This document shows positions 24,711 through 32,417 of a stretch of DNA of 64,000 nt, in pieces (positions within the stretch are counted from its first letter, which is position 1; each line of letters starts with the position of its first letter). The position numbers were made by a program, and so were the translations under genes. This DNA comes from Candidatus Pantoea varia (GTDB taxonomy: Bacteria > Pseudomonadota > Gammaproteobacteria > Enterobacterales > Enterobacteriaceae): positions 310,001 through 374,000 of the forward strand of contig NZ_FOVG01000002.1 of assembly GCF_900115075.1 (NCBI RefSeq), in the 5' to 3' direction. The notes below the pieces were generated by a model. It was given only the letters and a program-made list of their open reading frames with translations. It was not told the DNA's origin and made no database searches.

Positions 24711-25505
24711 TTAGCTGCCGCTCAGGGTGCAGTTGCCGCATTGTTCGACATCAGGAATGCGATAACGCTGGCAACAGCTGCGACGGACCAGTTCGCCATT
24801 CCGCGGGATCATGGTGCGGTAGAGTGGGTTTTCGCTGCCATCCAGCAGTCGCTGGTTAAAGAACAGCGACTGCTCCAGTTGCAGCACCAGCGTCTCATCA
24901 ATCTGGCTTTTCAGCTCGCCGAGGAACCACTGGAACGAGTAGCCCATATTGTTCCAGATGAGTCGGGCGTTGATATCACCATGCTGCGTAATACCATTAA
25001 CCACCGGGATCAGATGCTGCTGAATCAGCCGATCAATGCGTTGCTGAGGGTTAAGATAGCGCGCTTCTTCATCCTCCTGCACATCAATCCAGAACGTGGC
25101 CGGATGGCCATTCTCATGAAAACCGACGCGAATATACTCTGGCGAGCAGTCCAGCGCACGCGACTCCTGCAACAACGCCATGATCAGCGGTGGCAGCAGC
25201 AGGCCAAAATACCATTGCGCCCAGAGTGACAGCACCGGCTTTGCTTCACGAACCGCATCAGGATGATCGCGATAGAGATAATCGCTGTAACGCTGGATGA
25301 GCGTGGCAAAGGCCTCTGATTGTGACCAGGCAGCGAGAGTCTGTGTGTCGCGCGGAGCAGGCTGGCTAAATTTAGTAGAATCAATCAGATAGCTACGCTT
25401 TTGCTGCAGCCGCTCGTGCAGACTTTCCGCCAGTGGACGGTCATTCTGCCGGAAGATCATCGACTGAGCGTTGAAACGCTGTTCCTGAGCTGAAACGGTT
25501 GCCAT
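24711..25505 (-). CDS. fhuF: Ferric-siderophore reductase FhuF
   Basis: FhuF is a cytoplasmic [2Fe-2S] protein that reduces iron in hydroxamate siderophores such as ferrioxamine B and coprogen. The 264-residue protein ends with the diagnostic cluster motif CC-x10-C-x2-C (CCQRYRIPDVEQCGNC). ATG at 25505 is preferred over one at 25538, which lies inside the Fur box. A Fur box (25535-25553) sits immediately upstream, matching the known iron repression of fhuF. In E. coli fhuF also neighbours yjjZ and the leuVPQ tRNAs; here a diguanylate cyclase separates fhuF from yjjZ. Confidence 0.93.
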   Translation of the reverse strand: MATVSAQEQRFNAQSMIFRQNDRPLAESLHERLQQKRSYLIDSTKFSQPAPRDTQTLAAWSQSEAFATLIQRYSDYLYRDHPDAVREAKPVLSLWAQWYFGLLLPPLIMALLQESRALDCSPEYIRVGFHENGHPATFWIDVQEDEEARYLNPQQRIDRLIQQHLIPVVNGITQHGDINARLIWNNMGYSFQWFLGELKSQIDETLVLQLEQSLFFNQRLLDGSENPLYRTMIPRNGELVRRSCCQRYRIPDVEQCGNCTLSGS

Positions 25506-25534
25506 GACGACTCGCGAAAAGTGTAGATAAGAAA

Positions 25535-25553
25535 GCAAATGATAATCGTTATT
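25535..25553 (-). promoter_or_regulatory. Fur box upstream of fhuF
   Basis: The 19 bases GCAAATGATAATCGTTATT match the Fur consensus (GATAATGATAATCATTATC) at 15 of 19 positions. The element is 30 bases ahead of the chosen fhuF start. Confidence 0.8.
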
Positions 25554-25688
25554 GATTCACTCTACAAGTCGCGTAAAAAATCGTCGCTGCTGGCGGGAAA
25601 ATGGCAGGTGTTAAGGTTTATTATCTGACCGGACCGAGCTGCAAAGAACCGGCTTAGCGCGGCTGAGCATCGACCGTGTCAGGCTGAA

Positions 25689-26786
25689 TCAGGCATGTTC
25701 GCTGGCAGTCTGATGCTGTTTTCGGGGTAAGTCTTCCCAGGCAAGAATGGTATTCCGGCCCTGATTTTTAGCCACATACAATGCGCTGTCTGCATTGGCG
25801 ACGGCCAGATCAAAGTCATTATCGTAAATAGGGGCGATACCCGCGCTGATGGTGACGTGGGTTGAAACGGTCTCATTGAAAAGATGGGGGATTTCTAAAT
25901 CCAGCACATACTGACGGATTCGCTCTGCCAGTTTCATGGCAATGGCGCTGTTCACATTGGTCATCAGCACCAGAAACTCTTCGCCGCCATAGCGGGTGAC
26001 GACATCGCGCGAACGCACCGCATCACGAATAGCCACAGAGACCCGTGCCAGCGCCTGGTCGCCCATCGCATGCCCATAATTGTCGTTGTAGGCCTTGAAG
26101 TGATCGATATCCAATAGCAGCACATAATGGCTGCCCGCGTGATTTTCCAGAATATTATCGAGCCGGTTCTTCAGGCCACGGCGATTATAAAGCCCGGTCA
26201 GCGGATCCAGCATGCTGAGATCGCTGAAGGTCTCTTTCTCTTGGTAAAGCTGATGCATCAGACGCAGGGTAAAGTTATCGGCACGACGGCGCATCAGATG
26301 CTGGAGTGAGAAACCAATCAGCGGCAGGGTAATGGTCAGCAGGATCAGTGGCAGATGTTGCGCATTGTCGAGCAGTAATACGGTGAGCACGGGTGGGGCG
26401 ACATGCAGACAAAACGCCCCCAGATAATCGCTCAGGGCAATGGCACTGATAAATAACACACTGATCAAACTGATAATAAGAAAGCCACCATCGAAATAGA
26501 ATACCTGATGAAAGCGATAATTAATGTGCCACGCCCAGAGCATTCCCAGTACCAGCGCCACAGGATTTAAAAGTGGGAGTTTTACTTTAGGCAATATTAA
26601 ATGGGTAATTAGCATTACACCGCTAAAAGCCGCAACGCAAATTACCGGCAGGGTGGTATCGCTTGTCTCATTGCTCATTATTGGCAGAAGATAAAATAGC
26701 GAAACGGCGATATTTAAAAACAGAAAAAGCATCACTGAAAGCCGGTATTTACTCTGTTTCAGTTCTTCATATGATTGTAATTTCAT
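25689..26786 (-). CDS. Membrane diguanylate cyclase (GGDEF)
   Basis: The 365-residue protein has five to six N-terminal hydrophobic segments (residues about 15-190) followed by a GGDEF domain (about 195-350). The active-site motif is intact as RYGGEEF (residues 267-271 for GGEEF). An RxxD inhibitory site (RSRD) stands five residues ahead, so product feedback is expected. LDIDHFKAYNDNYGH carries the metal/substrate residues. It should make c-di-GMP at the inner membrane. ATG at 26786 is taken because GAG lies close ahead; the earlier one at 26825 lacks support. It sits between two Fur-box genes but has no Fur box of its own that I could see. Confidence 0.88.
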   Translation of the reverse strand: MKLQSYEELKQSKYRLSVMLFLFLNIAVSLFYLLPIMSNETSDTTLPVICVAAFSGVMLITHLILPKVKLPLLNPVALVLGMLWAWHINYRFHQVFYFDGGFLIISLISVLFISAIALSDYLGAFCLHVAPPVLTVLLLDNAQHLPLILLTITLPLIGFSLQHLMRRRADNFTLRLMHQLYQEKETFSDLSMLDPLTGLYNRRGLKNRLDNILENHAGSHYVLLLDIDHFKAYNDNYGHAMGDQALARVSVAIRDAVRSRDVVTRYGGEEFLVLMTNVNSAIAMKLAERIRQYVLDLEIPHLFNETVSTHVTISAGIAPIYDNDFDLAVANADSALYVAKNQGRNTILAWEDLPRKQHQTASEHA

Positions 26787-26982
26787 TATAAATACTCGTG
26801 ACGACCCTGAAATACCAAAGCGCAAGCCGGCATAAAGAGGGGATGCCAGACAGTGAGCAAATTATTGCTGGTGCGGTTATTAAAGGTGTTATCGGCCGCA
26901 ATCTAGCATTTTCCAACTGGTCTGTCATCTTCGTTGCCGGGCGTGACAAAAACAGGCTGCACGACGGGCAAAACTGTCATAT

Positions 26983-27001
26983 GATAATGGGAATGCTTAT
27001 C
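26983..27001 (+). promoter_or_regulatory. Fur box upstream of yjjZ
   Basis: The 19 bases GATAATGGGAATGCTTATC match the Fur consensus at 15 of 19 positions, 16 bases before the yjjZ start. Iron control of yjjZ is reported in E. coli as far as I recall. Confidence 0.75.
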
Positions 27002-27017
27002 ATTTGAGGTTGGCGTC

Positions 27018-27302
27018 ATGGGGATAGCGATTATCGCGGCCTGCGGCTTGTGGGGAATCAGTTGGGCACTGGGTAAAAAACTGGATAGTGCGTGGGGGGT
27101 TTTGCTGCCGTGTATTGCGCTGCCGCTGTTCGCCTTATGGGAACCGAGCTTCAGCCAGTGGCGGCTGGTAATGATGGTTGCGCTGCTGCTGACGGTCGTG
27201 ATGCTGTTTAACCAGCGTCTGCGTCACTATCTGCTGCTGCCATCATGTCTGGCATTAGCGGGTGGACTGGCGGCGGTCTCTGTGAATTTTCATCTGATTT
27301 AA
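27018..27302 (+). CDS. yjjZ: DUF1435 family small membrane protein YjjZ
   Basis: The 94-residue protein has three or four hydrophobic stretches (GIAIIAACGLWGISWAL; WGVLLPCIALPLFALW; LVMMVALLLTVVMLF; LLLPSCLALAGGLAAVSV) and so is almost wholly membrane-embedded. It fits the DUF1435 family that contains E. coli YjjZ. Its place between fhuF and the leucyl-tRNA cluster agrees with E. coli. A Fur box just upstream predicts expression under iron limitation. The molecular function is unknown. Confidence 0.75.
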   Translation: MGIAIIAACGLWGISWALGKKLDSAWGVLLPCIALPLFALWEPSFSQWRLVMMVALLLTVVMLFNQRLRHYLLLPSCLALAGGLAAVSVNFHLI

Positions 27303-27449
27303 TACAAGCGGAAAGGGTTAAAACGGGTGTGCAGGTCGAAGCGACTGCAAAACGTCATGTAACCGGGAAAACTAAACTGAGCAGGGGATAAAACGAATCT
27401 GCAATGGAAGCAGAAGAGACGAGCGGGAAAAGTCTGGGGATGACAACGT

Positions 27450-27536
27450 TGGTGCGAAGAGAGGGACTTGAACCCTCACGTCCGTTAGGACACTAACACC
27501 TGAAGCTAGCGCGTCTACCAATTCCGCCACCTTCGC
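27450..27536 (-). tRNA. tRNA-Leu (anticodon CAG)
   Basis: The 87-base tRNA, with encoded CCA at 27450-27452, has acceptor GCGAAGG, the D-arm GCGGAATTGGTAGACGC, an anticodon loop with CAG, and a long class II variable arm with GTCC/GGAC stem. The T-arm GTTCAAGTCC is intact. It is the last of three copies in transcription order, reading CUG codons, and matches the leuQPV position of E. coli. Confidence 0.98.
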
Positions 27537-27564
27537 ATCGAGTTGTCTGTTCATATCACCGCAA

Positions 27565-27651
27565 TGGTGCGAAGAGAGGGACTTGAACCCTCACGTCCGT
27601 TAAGACACTAACACCTGAAGCTAGCGCGTCTACCAATTCCGCCACCTTCGC
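27565..27651 (-). tRNA. tRNA-Leu (anticodon CAG), middle copy
   Basis: This 87-base copy with encoded CCA is identical to its neighbours except for one base in the variable arm (GTCT in place of GTCC, giving a U-G wobble with GGAC). It is separated from the next copy by 28 bases. Confidence 0.98.
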
Positions 27652-27681
27652 GCAGTGCTCGCGATATGAAACATGTGATTT

Positions 27682-27768
27682 TGGTGCGAAGAGAGGGACT
27701 TGAACCCTCACGTCCGTTAGGACACTAACACCTGAAGCTAGCGCGTCTACCAATTCCGCCACCTTCGC
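27682..27768 (-). tRNA. tRNA-Leu (anticodon CAG), promoter-proximal copy
   Basis: This 87-base copy with encoded CCA is the first in transcription order and follows a strong promoter at 27810-27837. Its sequence is the same as the copy at 27450-27536. The three genes are certainly one transcript, separated by short spacers. Confidence 0.98.
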
Positions 27769-27809
27769 ATACCCGTAACACCTTGAGAATGTTACAACCA
27801 CGGAGGCGC

Positions 27810-27837
27810 ATTCTAGAGATTTTACTCTTTGCGTCAA
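27810..27837 (-). promoter_or_regulatory. Promoter of the tRNA-Leu operon
   Basis: On the minus strand TTGACG (plus 27832-27837) and TAGAAT (plus 27810-27815) are separated by 16 bases. A GC-rich discriminator (GCGCCTCCG) follows, typical of stable-RNA promoters under stringent (ppGpp) control. The first tRNA begins about 40 bases downstream. Confidence 0.82.
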
Positions 27838-27919
27838 CAACTATTTCGTCGGGCTGAAACGATCGCTGTAAAAAGCAACGTTTTCAGCCCGGCAACGTGG
27901 TTAACAGCGGGAAAAGACG

Positions 27920-28951
27920 TTAGCGCGTTTTGGCACCGCGACCATAGACGGCGCGATAAACTTTGAAGCGACCGGTCTGTGCGATGACTTCATGACTGCC
28001 GAAGGCTTCATCCAGCGCCTGCGGATAAGGCAGGAAGGTGTTCGCAACGATACGCAGTTCGCCACCGGTGTTCAGGTGCTTCACCGCGCCACGGATCAAC
28101 GCCTGTGCGGCGTCGAGGCTGGTCTGGGTGCCTTCATGGAAGGGCGGGTTAGAGATAATCATGTCGAAACGGCCGGTTACGTCAGAGAAGACGTTGCTGG
28201 CGAAGACTTCGCCCTCGATGCCATTGGCGGCCAGCGTCAATTTACTCGCTTCAATGGCAGCGGCGTGCACGTCGCACAGCCACAGGCGTACTTTAGGCGA
28301 GCGGGCAGGCAGTGAGGCGGCAATTACACCTGCGCCACAGCCCATATCCAGCACTTTACCTTTGGTGTGCGGGGTAAAGGTGGACAGTAGCAGAGCGCTG
28401 CCGCTATCCAGACCGTCACGGCTGAAGACGCCAGGCAGAGTGTGAATCGTCAGACCATCCAGCTGATACTGATGACCAAAGGTGCTGGCATCAAACTCAG
28501 GCTGTTTGTCGAGGCGACCGTGATAGAGACCACAACGACGTGCGCTGTCGATCTTCTCCAGTTTCACCCACGACTCCAGCATGCCTTCGGCACTGCGGAC
28601 GCCGCTGCGGTTTTCACCCACCACGAACACGTCGCAGCCCACTGGCAGCATAGAGAGCAGGTTCTCCAGCTGGAACTGTACTTCCGGCTTATTCTTGGTC
28701 CAGAAGTAGACCAGGGTATCGCATCCCTGCACATCTTCCGGCTGCGCAACCATTCCGTAACGCGCCTGCTCGCCCATACGGCGGCTGAGGTTTTGCCAGT
28801 GATGATATTGCTGGGTGTGAACGCGCGACGAGGCGGTTTCCAGCTGAGCGGGCAGGTCATCCTGCAGATCGCCAGCAAATAAAACATGGCGGGCGGTAAA
28901 TTCATCACTGTGGCGCAGAATGACTTCGCTGGCCGGGGTAAAAGCAGACAT
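27920..28951 (-). CDS. rsmC: 16S rRNA (guanine-1207-N2) methyltransferase RsmC
   Basis: RsmC methylates G1207 of 16S rRNA in the 30S subunit using S-adenosylmethionine. At 343 residues it equals the E. coli length. The N-terminal half is a degenerate methyltransferase-like domain. The C-terminal half has the active Rossmann fold with [17 protein letters not shown] (SAM loop) and the target-base motif SNPPFH. The start is ATG at 28951, with AGGAG 6 bases ahead; an in-frame ATG 36 codons upstream overlaps the divergent holD region and is rejected. It is divergent from holD, as in E. coli. Confidence 0.95.
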   Translation of the reverse strand: MSAFTPASEVILRHSDEFTARHVLFAGDLQDDLPAQLETASSRVHTQQYHHWQNLSRRMGEQARYGMVAQPEDVQGCDTLVYFWTKNKPEVQFQLENLLSMLPVGCDVFVVGENRSGVRSAEGMLESWVKLEKIDSARRCGLYHGRLDKQPEFDASTFGHQYQLDGLTIHTLPGVFSRDGLDSGSALLLSTFTPHTKGKVLDMGCGAGVIAASLPARSPKVRLWLCDVHAAAIEASKLTLAANGIEGEVFASNVFSDVTGRFDMIISNPPFHEGTQTSLDAAQALIRGAVKHLNTGGELRIVANTFLPYPQALDEAFGSHEVIAQTGRFKVYRAVYGRGAKTR

Positions 28952-29057
28952 GTAGGGCTCCTGTAAGATCTGAGCGGGGATTATAGTGGTTTGTTGGCGC
29001 ATGTTCGATGGGTTTGCTAGCATAGCGTCGCATTCAGGCAGCAGAACAGGTAACACC

Positions 29058-29468
29058 ATGACGTCCAGGCGCGACTGGCTTTTACAGCAAATGGGAATTA
29101 CGCAGTACCAACTGCGCCGCCCGCGCGTGCTTCAGGGCGAAATTGCCGTCACGCTGGCACCGGACACGCAGTTAATTATTGTCGCTGACGCGCCACCCGG
29201 TTTGCATGAACCCCTGATGCGCGACGTGCTGCATGCTCTCAATCTGCAACCCGCTCAGGTCATGACCGTGACGCCGGATCAGCTGCAAATGCTGCCGGAG
29301 ACGCTGAACTGCGCGGGCTGGCTGCTCGGCGTAGAGAGCGAACAGACTTTCAATGGCGTGGCATTAACCAGCGCTTCTTTCAATGAACTGATCAGCAGCG
29401 GCGTCGCCAAACGCGCGCTCTGGCAACAGATGTGTAACCATGACAGCCATCTCTTTACTCACCCCTGA
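29058..29468 (+). CDS. holD: DNA polymerase III psi subunit HolD
   Basis: HolD bridges the clamp loader and single-strand binding protein through the chi subunit. The 136-residue protein begins [22 protein letters not shown] (key part [11 protein letters not shown]), the conserved N-terminal element that binds the clamp loader. The E. coli protein is 137 residues. ATG at 29058 is chosen; the frame extends 24 codons upstream without a ribosome site. Its end overlaps the rimI start by 29 bases, so the two are translationally coupled. Confidence 0.94.
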   Translation: MTSRRDWLLQQMGITQYQLRRPRVLQGEIAVTLAPDTQLIIVADAPPGLHEPLMRDVLHALNLQPAQVMTVTPDQLQMLPETLNCAGWLLGVESEQTFNGVALTSASFNELISSGVAKRALWQQMCNHDSHLFTHP

Positions 29469-29880
29469 CGATCTGGCGCAGGCCTTCGCCATTGAGTGTC
29501 GTAGTCACGCGTTTCCCTGGAGTGAAAAGACGTTTGCCAGCAATCAGGGCGAGCGCTTTATCAATTTACGTCTCGATGTTGACGGCCAAATGGCTGCCTT
29601 TGCGATTACGCAGGTGGTACTGGACGAAGCCTCGCTGTTTAACATCGCGGTCGATCCTGCCTTTCAGCGCCGGGGATATGGCCGCCAGCTGTTGCAGCAT
29701 CTGATCGATGAGCTGATCAAACGCGACGTGCTGACGCTTTGGCTGGAAGTGCGGGCCTCGAACCTGCCCGCCATCGCGCTCTATGAGCAGCTCGGGTTCA
29801 ATCAGGTCAGTCGTCGCCCCAACTATTATCCCACCGCCAGCGGCCGTGAAGATGCCATTCTCATGGCCCTGACGCCGTAG
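29440..29880 (+). CDS. rimI: Ribosomal protein bS18 alanine N-acetyltransferase RimI
   Basis: RimI is a GNAT enzyme that acetylates the N-terminal Ala of ribosomal protein S18. The 146-residue protein has the signature HAFPWSEKTFASNQGERF near the N-terminus, the acetyl-CoA loop in VDPAFQRRGYGRQLL, and a conserved C-terminal NYYPTASGREDAILM. Very close to E. coli RimI (148 residues). It overlaps holD and is followed after 18 bases by yjjG, so holD-rimI-yjjG form one operon. Confidence 0.95.
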   Translation: MTAISLLTPDDLAQAFAIECRSHAFPWSEKTFASNQGERFINLRLDVDGQMAAFAITQVVLDEASLFNIAVDPAFQRRGYGRQLLQHLIDELIKRDVLTLWLEVRASNLPAIALYEQLGFNQVSRRPNYYPTASGREDAILMALTP

Positions 29881-29898
29881 TGGTGTTAAGGAGCTTTA

Positions 29899-30579
29899 AT
29901 GATAGATAACTGGGACTGCATCCTGTTTGATGCGGACGATACCCTTTTCCATTTCGACGCCTATGCCGGTTTGCAGCGCCTGTTCGCCGGCTATGACGTG
30001 CAGTTCACCGACCAGGATTACAGCGATTATCAGGCGATCAACAAGCCGCTGTGGGTCGATTATCAGAACGGCACCATCTCAGCGTTACAGTTGCAGACTC
30101 AGCGTTTCAACCACTGGAGCGAAAAGCTCAGCGTTGCGCCAGAGATCCTCAACAGCGGCTTCCTCAGTGCGATGGGAGAGATCTGCACGCCGCTGCCGGG
30201 TGCGGTCAGCCTGATGAACCAGCTGCATGGCAAGGTAAAGATGGGGATCATTACCAATGGCTTTACCGCGCTGCAGCAGACGCGTCTGGAGCGCACCGGT
30301 TTCCGCGATTACTTTTCGGCGCTGGTGATCTCTGAGCAGGTCGGCTTGCCAAAGCCGGCGGCAGAGATCTTTGATTACGCGCTGGGGCTGATGGGCAATC
30401 CGGATCGTGAGCGGGTGCTGATGGTGGGTGATACGCCAGAGTCAGACATTCTGGGCGGCATGAATGCCGGCATTAAAACCTGCTGGCTCGATCATGGCAC
30501 CCGGCCGCTGCCGGAACATATTAAACCCACCTGGCAGGTCAAATCGCTGGGCGAGCTTGAAGCGCTGCTCATCGGCTAA
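29899..30579 (+). CDS. yjjG: HAD-family (d)UMP 5-prime-nucleotidase YjjG
   Basis: The 226-residue HAD phosphatase is homologous to E. coli YjjG, which removes phosphate from dUMP, dTMP and toxic pyrimidine analogues (house-cleaning). Motif I is [12 protein letters not shown] (nucleophile Asp and +2 Asp), motif II is IITNGFT, the motif III Lys lies in [13 protein letters not shown], and motif IV is [13 protein letters not shown]. The ribosome site AAGGAG precedes the ATG. The gene ends in front of a bidirectional terminator. In E. coli prfC follows; here ytjB comes next. Confidence 0.94.
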   Translation: MIDNWDCILFDADDTLFHFDAYAGLQRLFAGYDVQFTDQDYSDYQAINKPLWVDYQNGTISALQLQTQRFNHWSEKLSVAPEILNSGFLSAMGEICTPLPGAVSLMNQLHGKVKMGIITNGFTALQQTRLERTGFRDYFSALVISEQVGLPKPAAEIFDYALGLMGNPDRERVLMVGDTPESDILGGMNAGIKTCWLDHGTRPLPEHIKPTWQVKSLGELEALLIG

Positions 30580-30619
30580 CGGAAGACGCCTCGCAAATCC
30601 GTATCGTTGCCATAAAAAA

Positions 30620-30639
30620 GGCCCGCACAGCGGGCCTTT
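30620..30639. terminator. Bidirectional terminator between yjjG and ytjB
   Basis: GGCCCGC (30620-30626), a 3-base loop and GCGGGCC (30630-30636) are flanked by AAAAAA on the left and TTTCTCGTTTT on the right. The two converging genes can both use it. Confidence 0.87.
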
Positions 30640-30668
30640 CTCGTTTTATCTTTACCGCAGCCGGCGCG

Positions 30669-31319
30669 CTACTCTTTCTTCTCGTCGTCCTCATCCCGAT
30701 CCTCTTTCACCGGGGTGCTGGCGGTGAGCAGGAACGGCGACTGCTGCCAGCGGGTGCGGCGATGGCGCAGCAGGGTACGGGAGAGAATAATGCCGATCGC
30801 CAGCGCCAGCAGCATCATCAGACGCAGAATATTGGTGGTGTTATCAACCTGATGCGAGTCGGTGACCAGCACGTGGGTATCCAGCGTCACGCGCAAAAAG
30901 CCCAGTGGGCCCTCGTTTCCCGCCAGTGGCTGCACAATCTGATGGTTGAAATAGCTGCCCGCGCGCTGACCATCAAGCGCCAGCCGATCGCGCACGTTGA
31001 TGTTTTCACCGCTGTGCGCCACCAGGCTGCCGTCGCCGTCATACACTGACGCATCCAGAATACGACTGTTAGCCGTCATCTGATTAAGAATGGCTTCTAT
31101 CTGAGTGCGGTTATTCTCACTGTTGTCCATCAACGGCTTAAGACTAAACGCTACCTGGCTGGTGAGCGTATGTGCCAGCTCCTCGACCTGTTCAGAACGC
31201 GCCGCCTGATGGCCGAGACTGAACCAGGATGCGCCCTGCATCAGCACGACCAGCAGCGCCATCGAGATAAGAACGATCACGGTACGATGTAAGCGAAATT
31301 TCAGTGCGGTTTTAGCCAT
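30669..31319 (-). CDS. ytjB: Membrane protein YtjB (Smp)
   Basis: The 216-residue protein has a membrane helix near residues 13-33 (VIVLISMALLVVLMQGASWF) and another near 168-186 (ILRLMMLLALAIGIIL), with a periplasmic domain between them. The tail is acidic (EDRDEDDEKKE). The architecture and the position divergent from serB match E. coli YtjB/Smp (214 residues). The domain between the helices resembles sensor-type extracytoplasmic folds. No catalytic function is known. Confidence 0.9.
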   Translation of the reverse strand: MAKTALKFRLHRTVIVLISMALLVVLMQGASWFSLGHQAARSEQVEELAHTLTSQVAFSLKPLMDNSENNRTQIEAILNQMTANSRILDASVYDGDGSLVAHSGENINVRDRLALDGQRAGSYFNHQIVQPLAGNEGPLGFLRVTLDTHVLVTDSHQVDNTTNILRLMMLLALAIGIILSRTLLRHRRTRWQQSPFLLTASTPVKEDRDEDDEKKE

Positions 31320-31426
31320 TAATCATCCGGGTCATATCACAACAGAAAGCCTGGAGATTATGTTGCCAGAAGCGGCGCAGACAAGGTAGCCTCTTGCGTG
31401 GTTTTGTTGTCCCTACAGGAGCTCTG

Positions 31427-32404
31427 ATGCCAAATCGTTTAACCTGGTGCGATCTTCCCGCCGATGTCTCCCTCTGGCCGGGTTTGCCCCTTTCTCTTAG
31501 CGGTGATGAAGTGATGCCGCTGGATTATCGCGCTGGCCGCACCGGCTGGCTGCTGTATGGCCGCGGGCTGGATAAGCAACGGCTGACCGATTACCAGCAC
31601 CAGCTGGGTGCGGCGATGGTGATTGTCAGCGCCTGGAACGTCGATGAGTATCAGGTGATTCGCCTGGCGGGATCGCTGACGCCGTTTGCCAGCCAACTGG
31701 CGCACGACGCCGGTCTGGACGTTGCGCCGCTGGGCAAAATCCCGCATCTCAAAACGCCAGGCCTGCTGGTGATGGATATGGACTCCACCGCGATTCAGAT
31801 CGAGTGCATTGATGAGATTGCAAAACTGGCGGGCTGCGGCGAGCAGGTAGCTGAAGTCACGGAACGCGCGATGCGCGGCGAACTCGACTTCACCGCCAGC
31901 CTGCGTCAGCGCGTCGCCACGCTGCAGGGCGCGGACGCCAATATTCTGAAACAGGTGCGTGATGTTCTGCCATTAATGCCAGGCTTAACGACGCTGACGC
32001 AGAAGCTGCAGGCGCTGGGCTGGCAGATTGCCATCGCGTCCGGCGGCTTTACCTACTACGCCGAATACCTGCGTGACAAGCTGCATCTGTCGGCGGTGGT
32101 GGCCAATGAACTCGAAATTCGCGACGGCAAACTGACTGGCAACGTGCTGGGTCCGATTGTCGACGCGCAATACAAAGCCGATACCCTGAAGAAGCTGGCG
32201 CAGCGTTTTGACATCGCGCCGGAACAGACGGTGGCGATCGGCGATGGTGCCAATGACCTGCTGATGATCAAAGCCTCAGCGCTGGGCATTGCGTTCCATG
32301 CTAAACCTAAGGTGAATGAGCAGACTGCGGTCACCATTCGCCATGCCGATCTGATGGGGGTGTTCTGCATCCTCACCGGCAGCCTGATCCACGAAGAGCG
32401 TTAA
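31427..32404 (+). CDS. serB: Phosphoserine phosphatase SerB
   Basis: SerB catalyses the last step of serine synthesis, hydrolysing 3-phosphoserine. The 325-residue protein has an N-terminal regulatory domain (residues 1-100) and a HAD phosphatase domain. Motif I is VMDMDSTAIQIECIDE, motif II is IASGGFTYY, and the last motif is AIGDGANDLLMIKA. ATG at 31427 is preferred to one 11 codons earlier because AGGAG lies 6 bases ahead and the sequence MPN..TWCDLP matches E. coli. It is divergent from ytjB and followed after 13 bases by radA, so serB-radA-nadR are probably co-transcribed. Confidence 0.96.
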   Translation: MPNRLTWCDLPADVSLWPGLPLSLSGDEVMPLDYRAGRTGWLLYGRGLDKQRLTDYQHQLGAAMVIVSAWNVDEYQVIRLAGSLTPFASQLAHDAGLDVAPLGKIPHLKTPGLLVMDMDSTAIQIECIDEIAKLAGCGEQVAEVTERAMRGELDFTASLRQRVATLQGADANILKQVRDVLPLMPGLTTLTQKLQALGWQIAIASGGFTYYAEYLRDKLHLSAVVANELEIRDGKLTGNVLGPIVDAQYKADTLKKLAQRFDIAPEQTVAIGDGANDLLMIKASALGIAFHAKPKVNEQTAVTIRHADLMGVFCILTGSLIHEER

Positions 32405-32417
32405 CTGAGGTATTGAT

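Noticed and set aside
24741..25229. A 162-codon plus-strand frame opposite fhuF
   Set aside because: Antisense to fhuF, whose CC-x10-CxxC motif is clear.
27330..27350. Bulged hairpin after the tRNA-Leu cluster considered as its terminator
   Set aside because: One bulge and no following U-run; tRNA transcript end left unassigned.
27372..27840. Two short minus-strand frames containing repeated AKVAELVDALASGVSVLTD
   Set aside because: These are translations of the tRNA-Leu genes and their spacers, not proteins.
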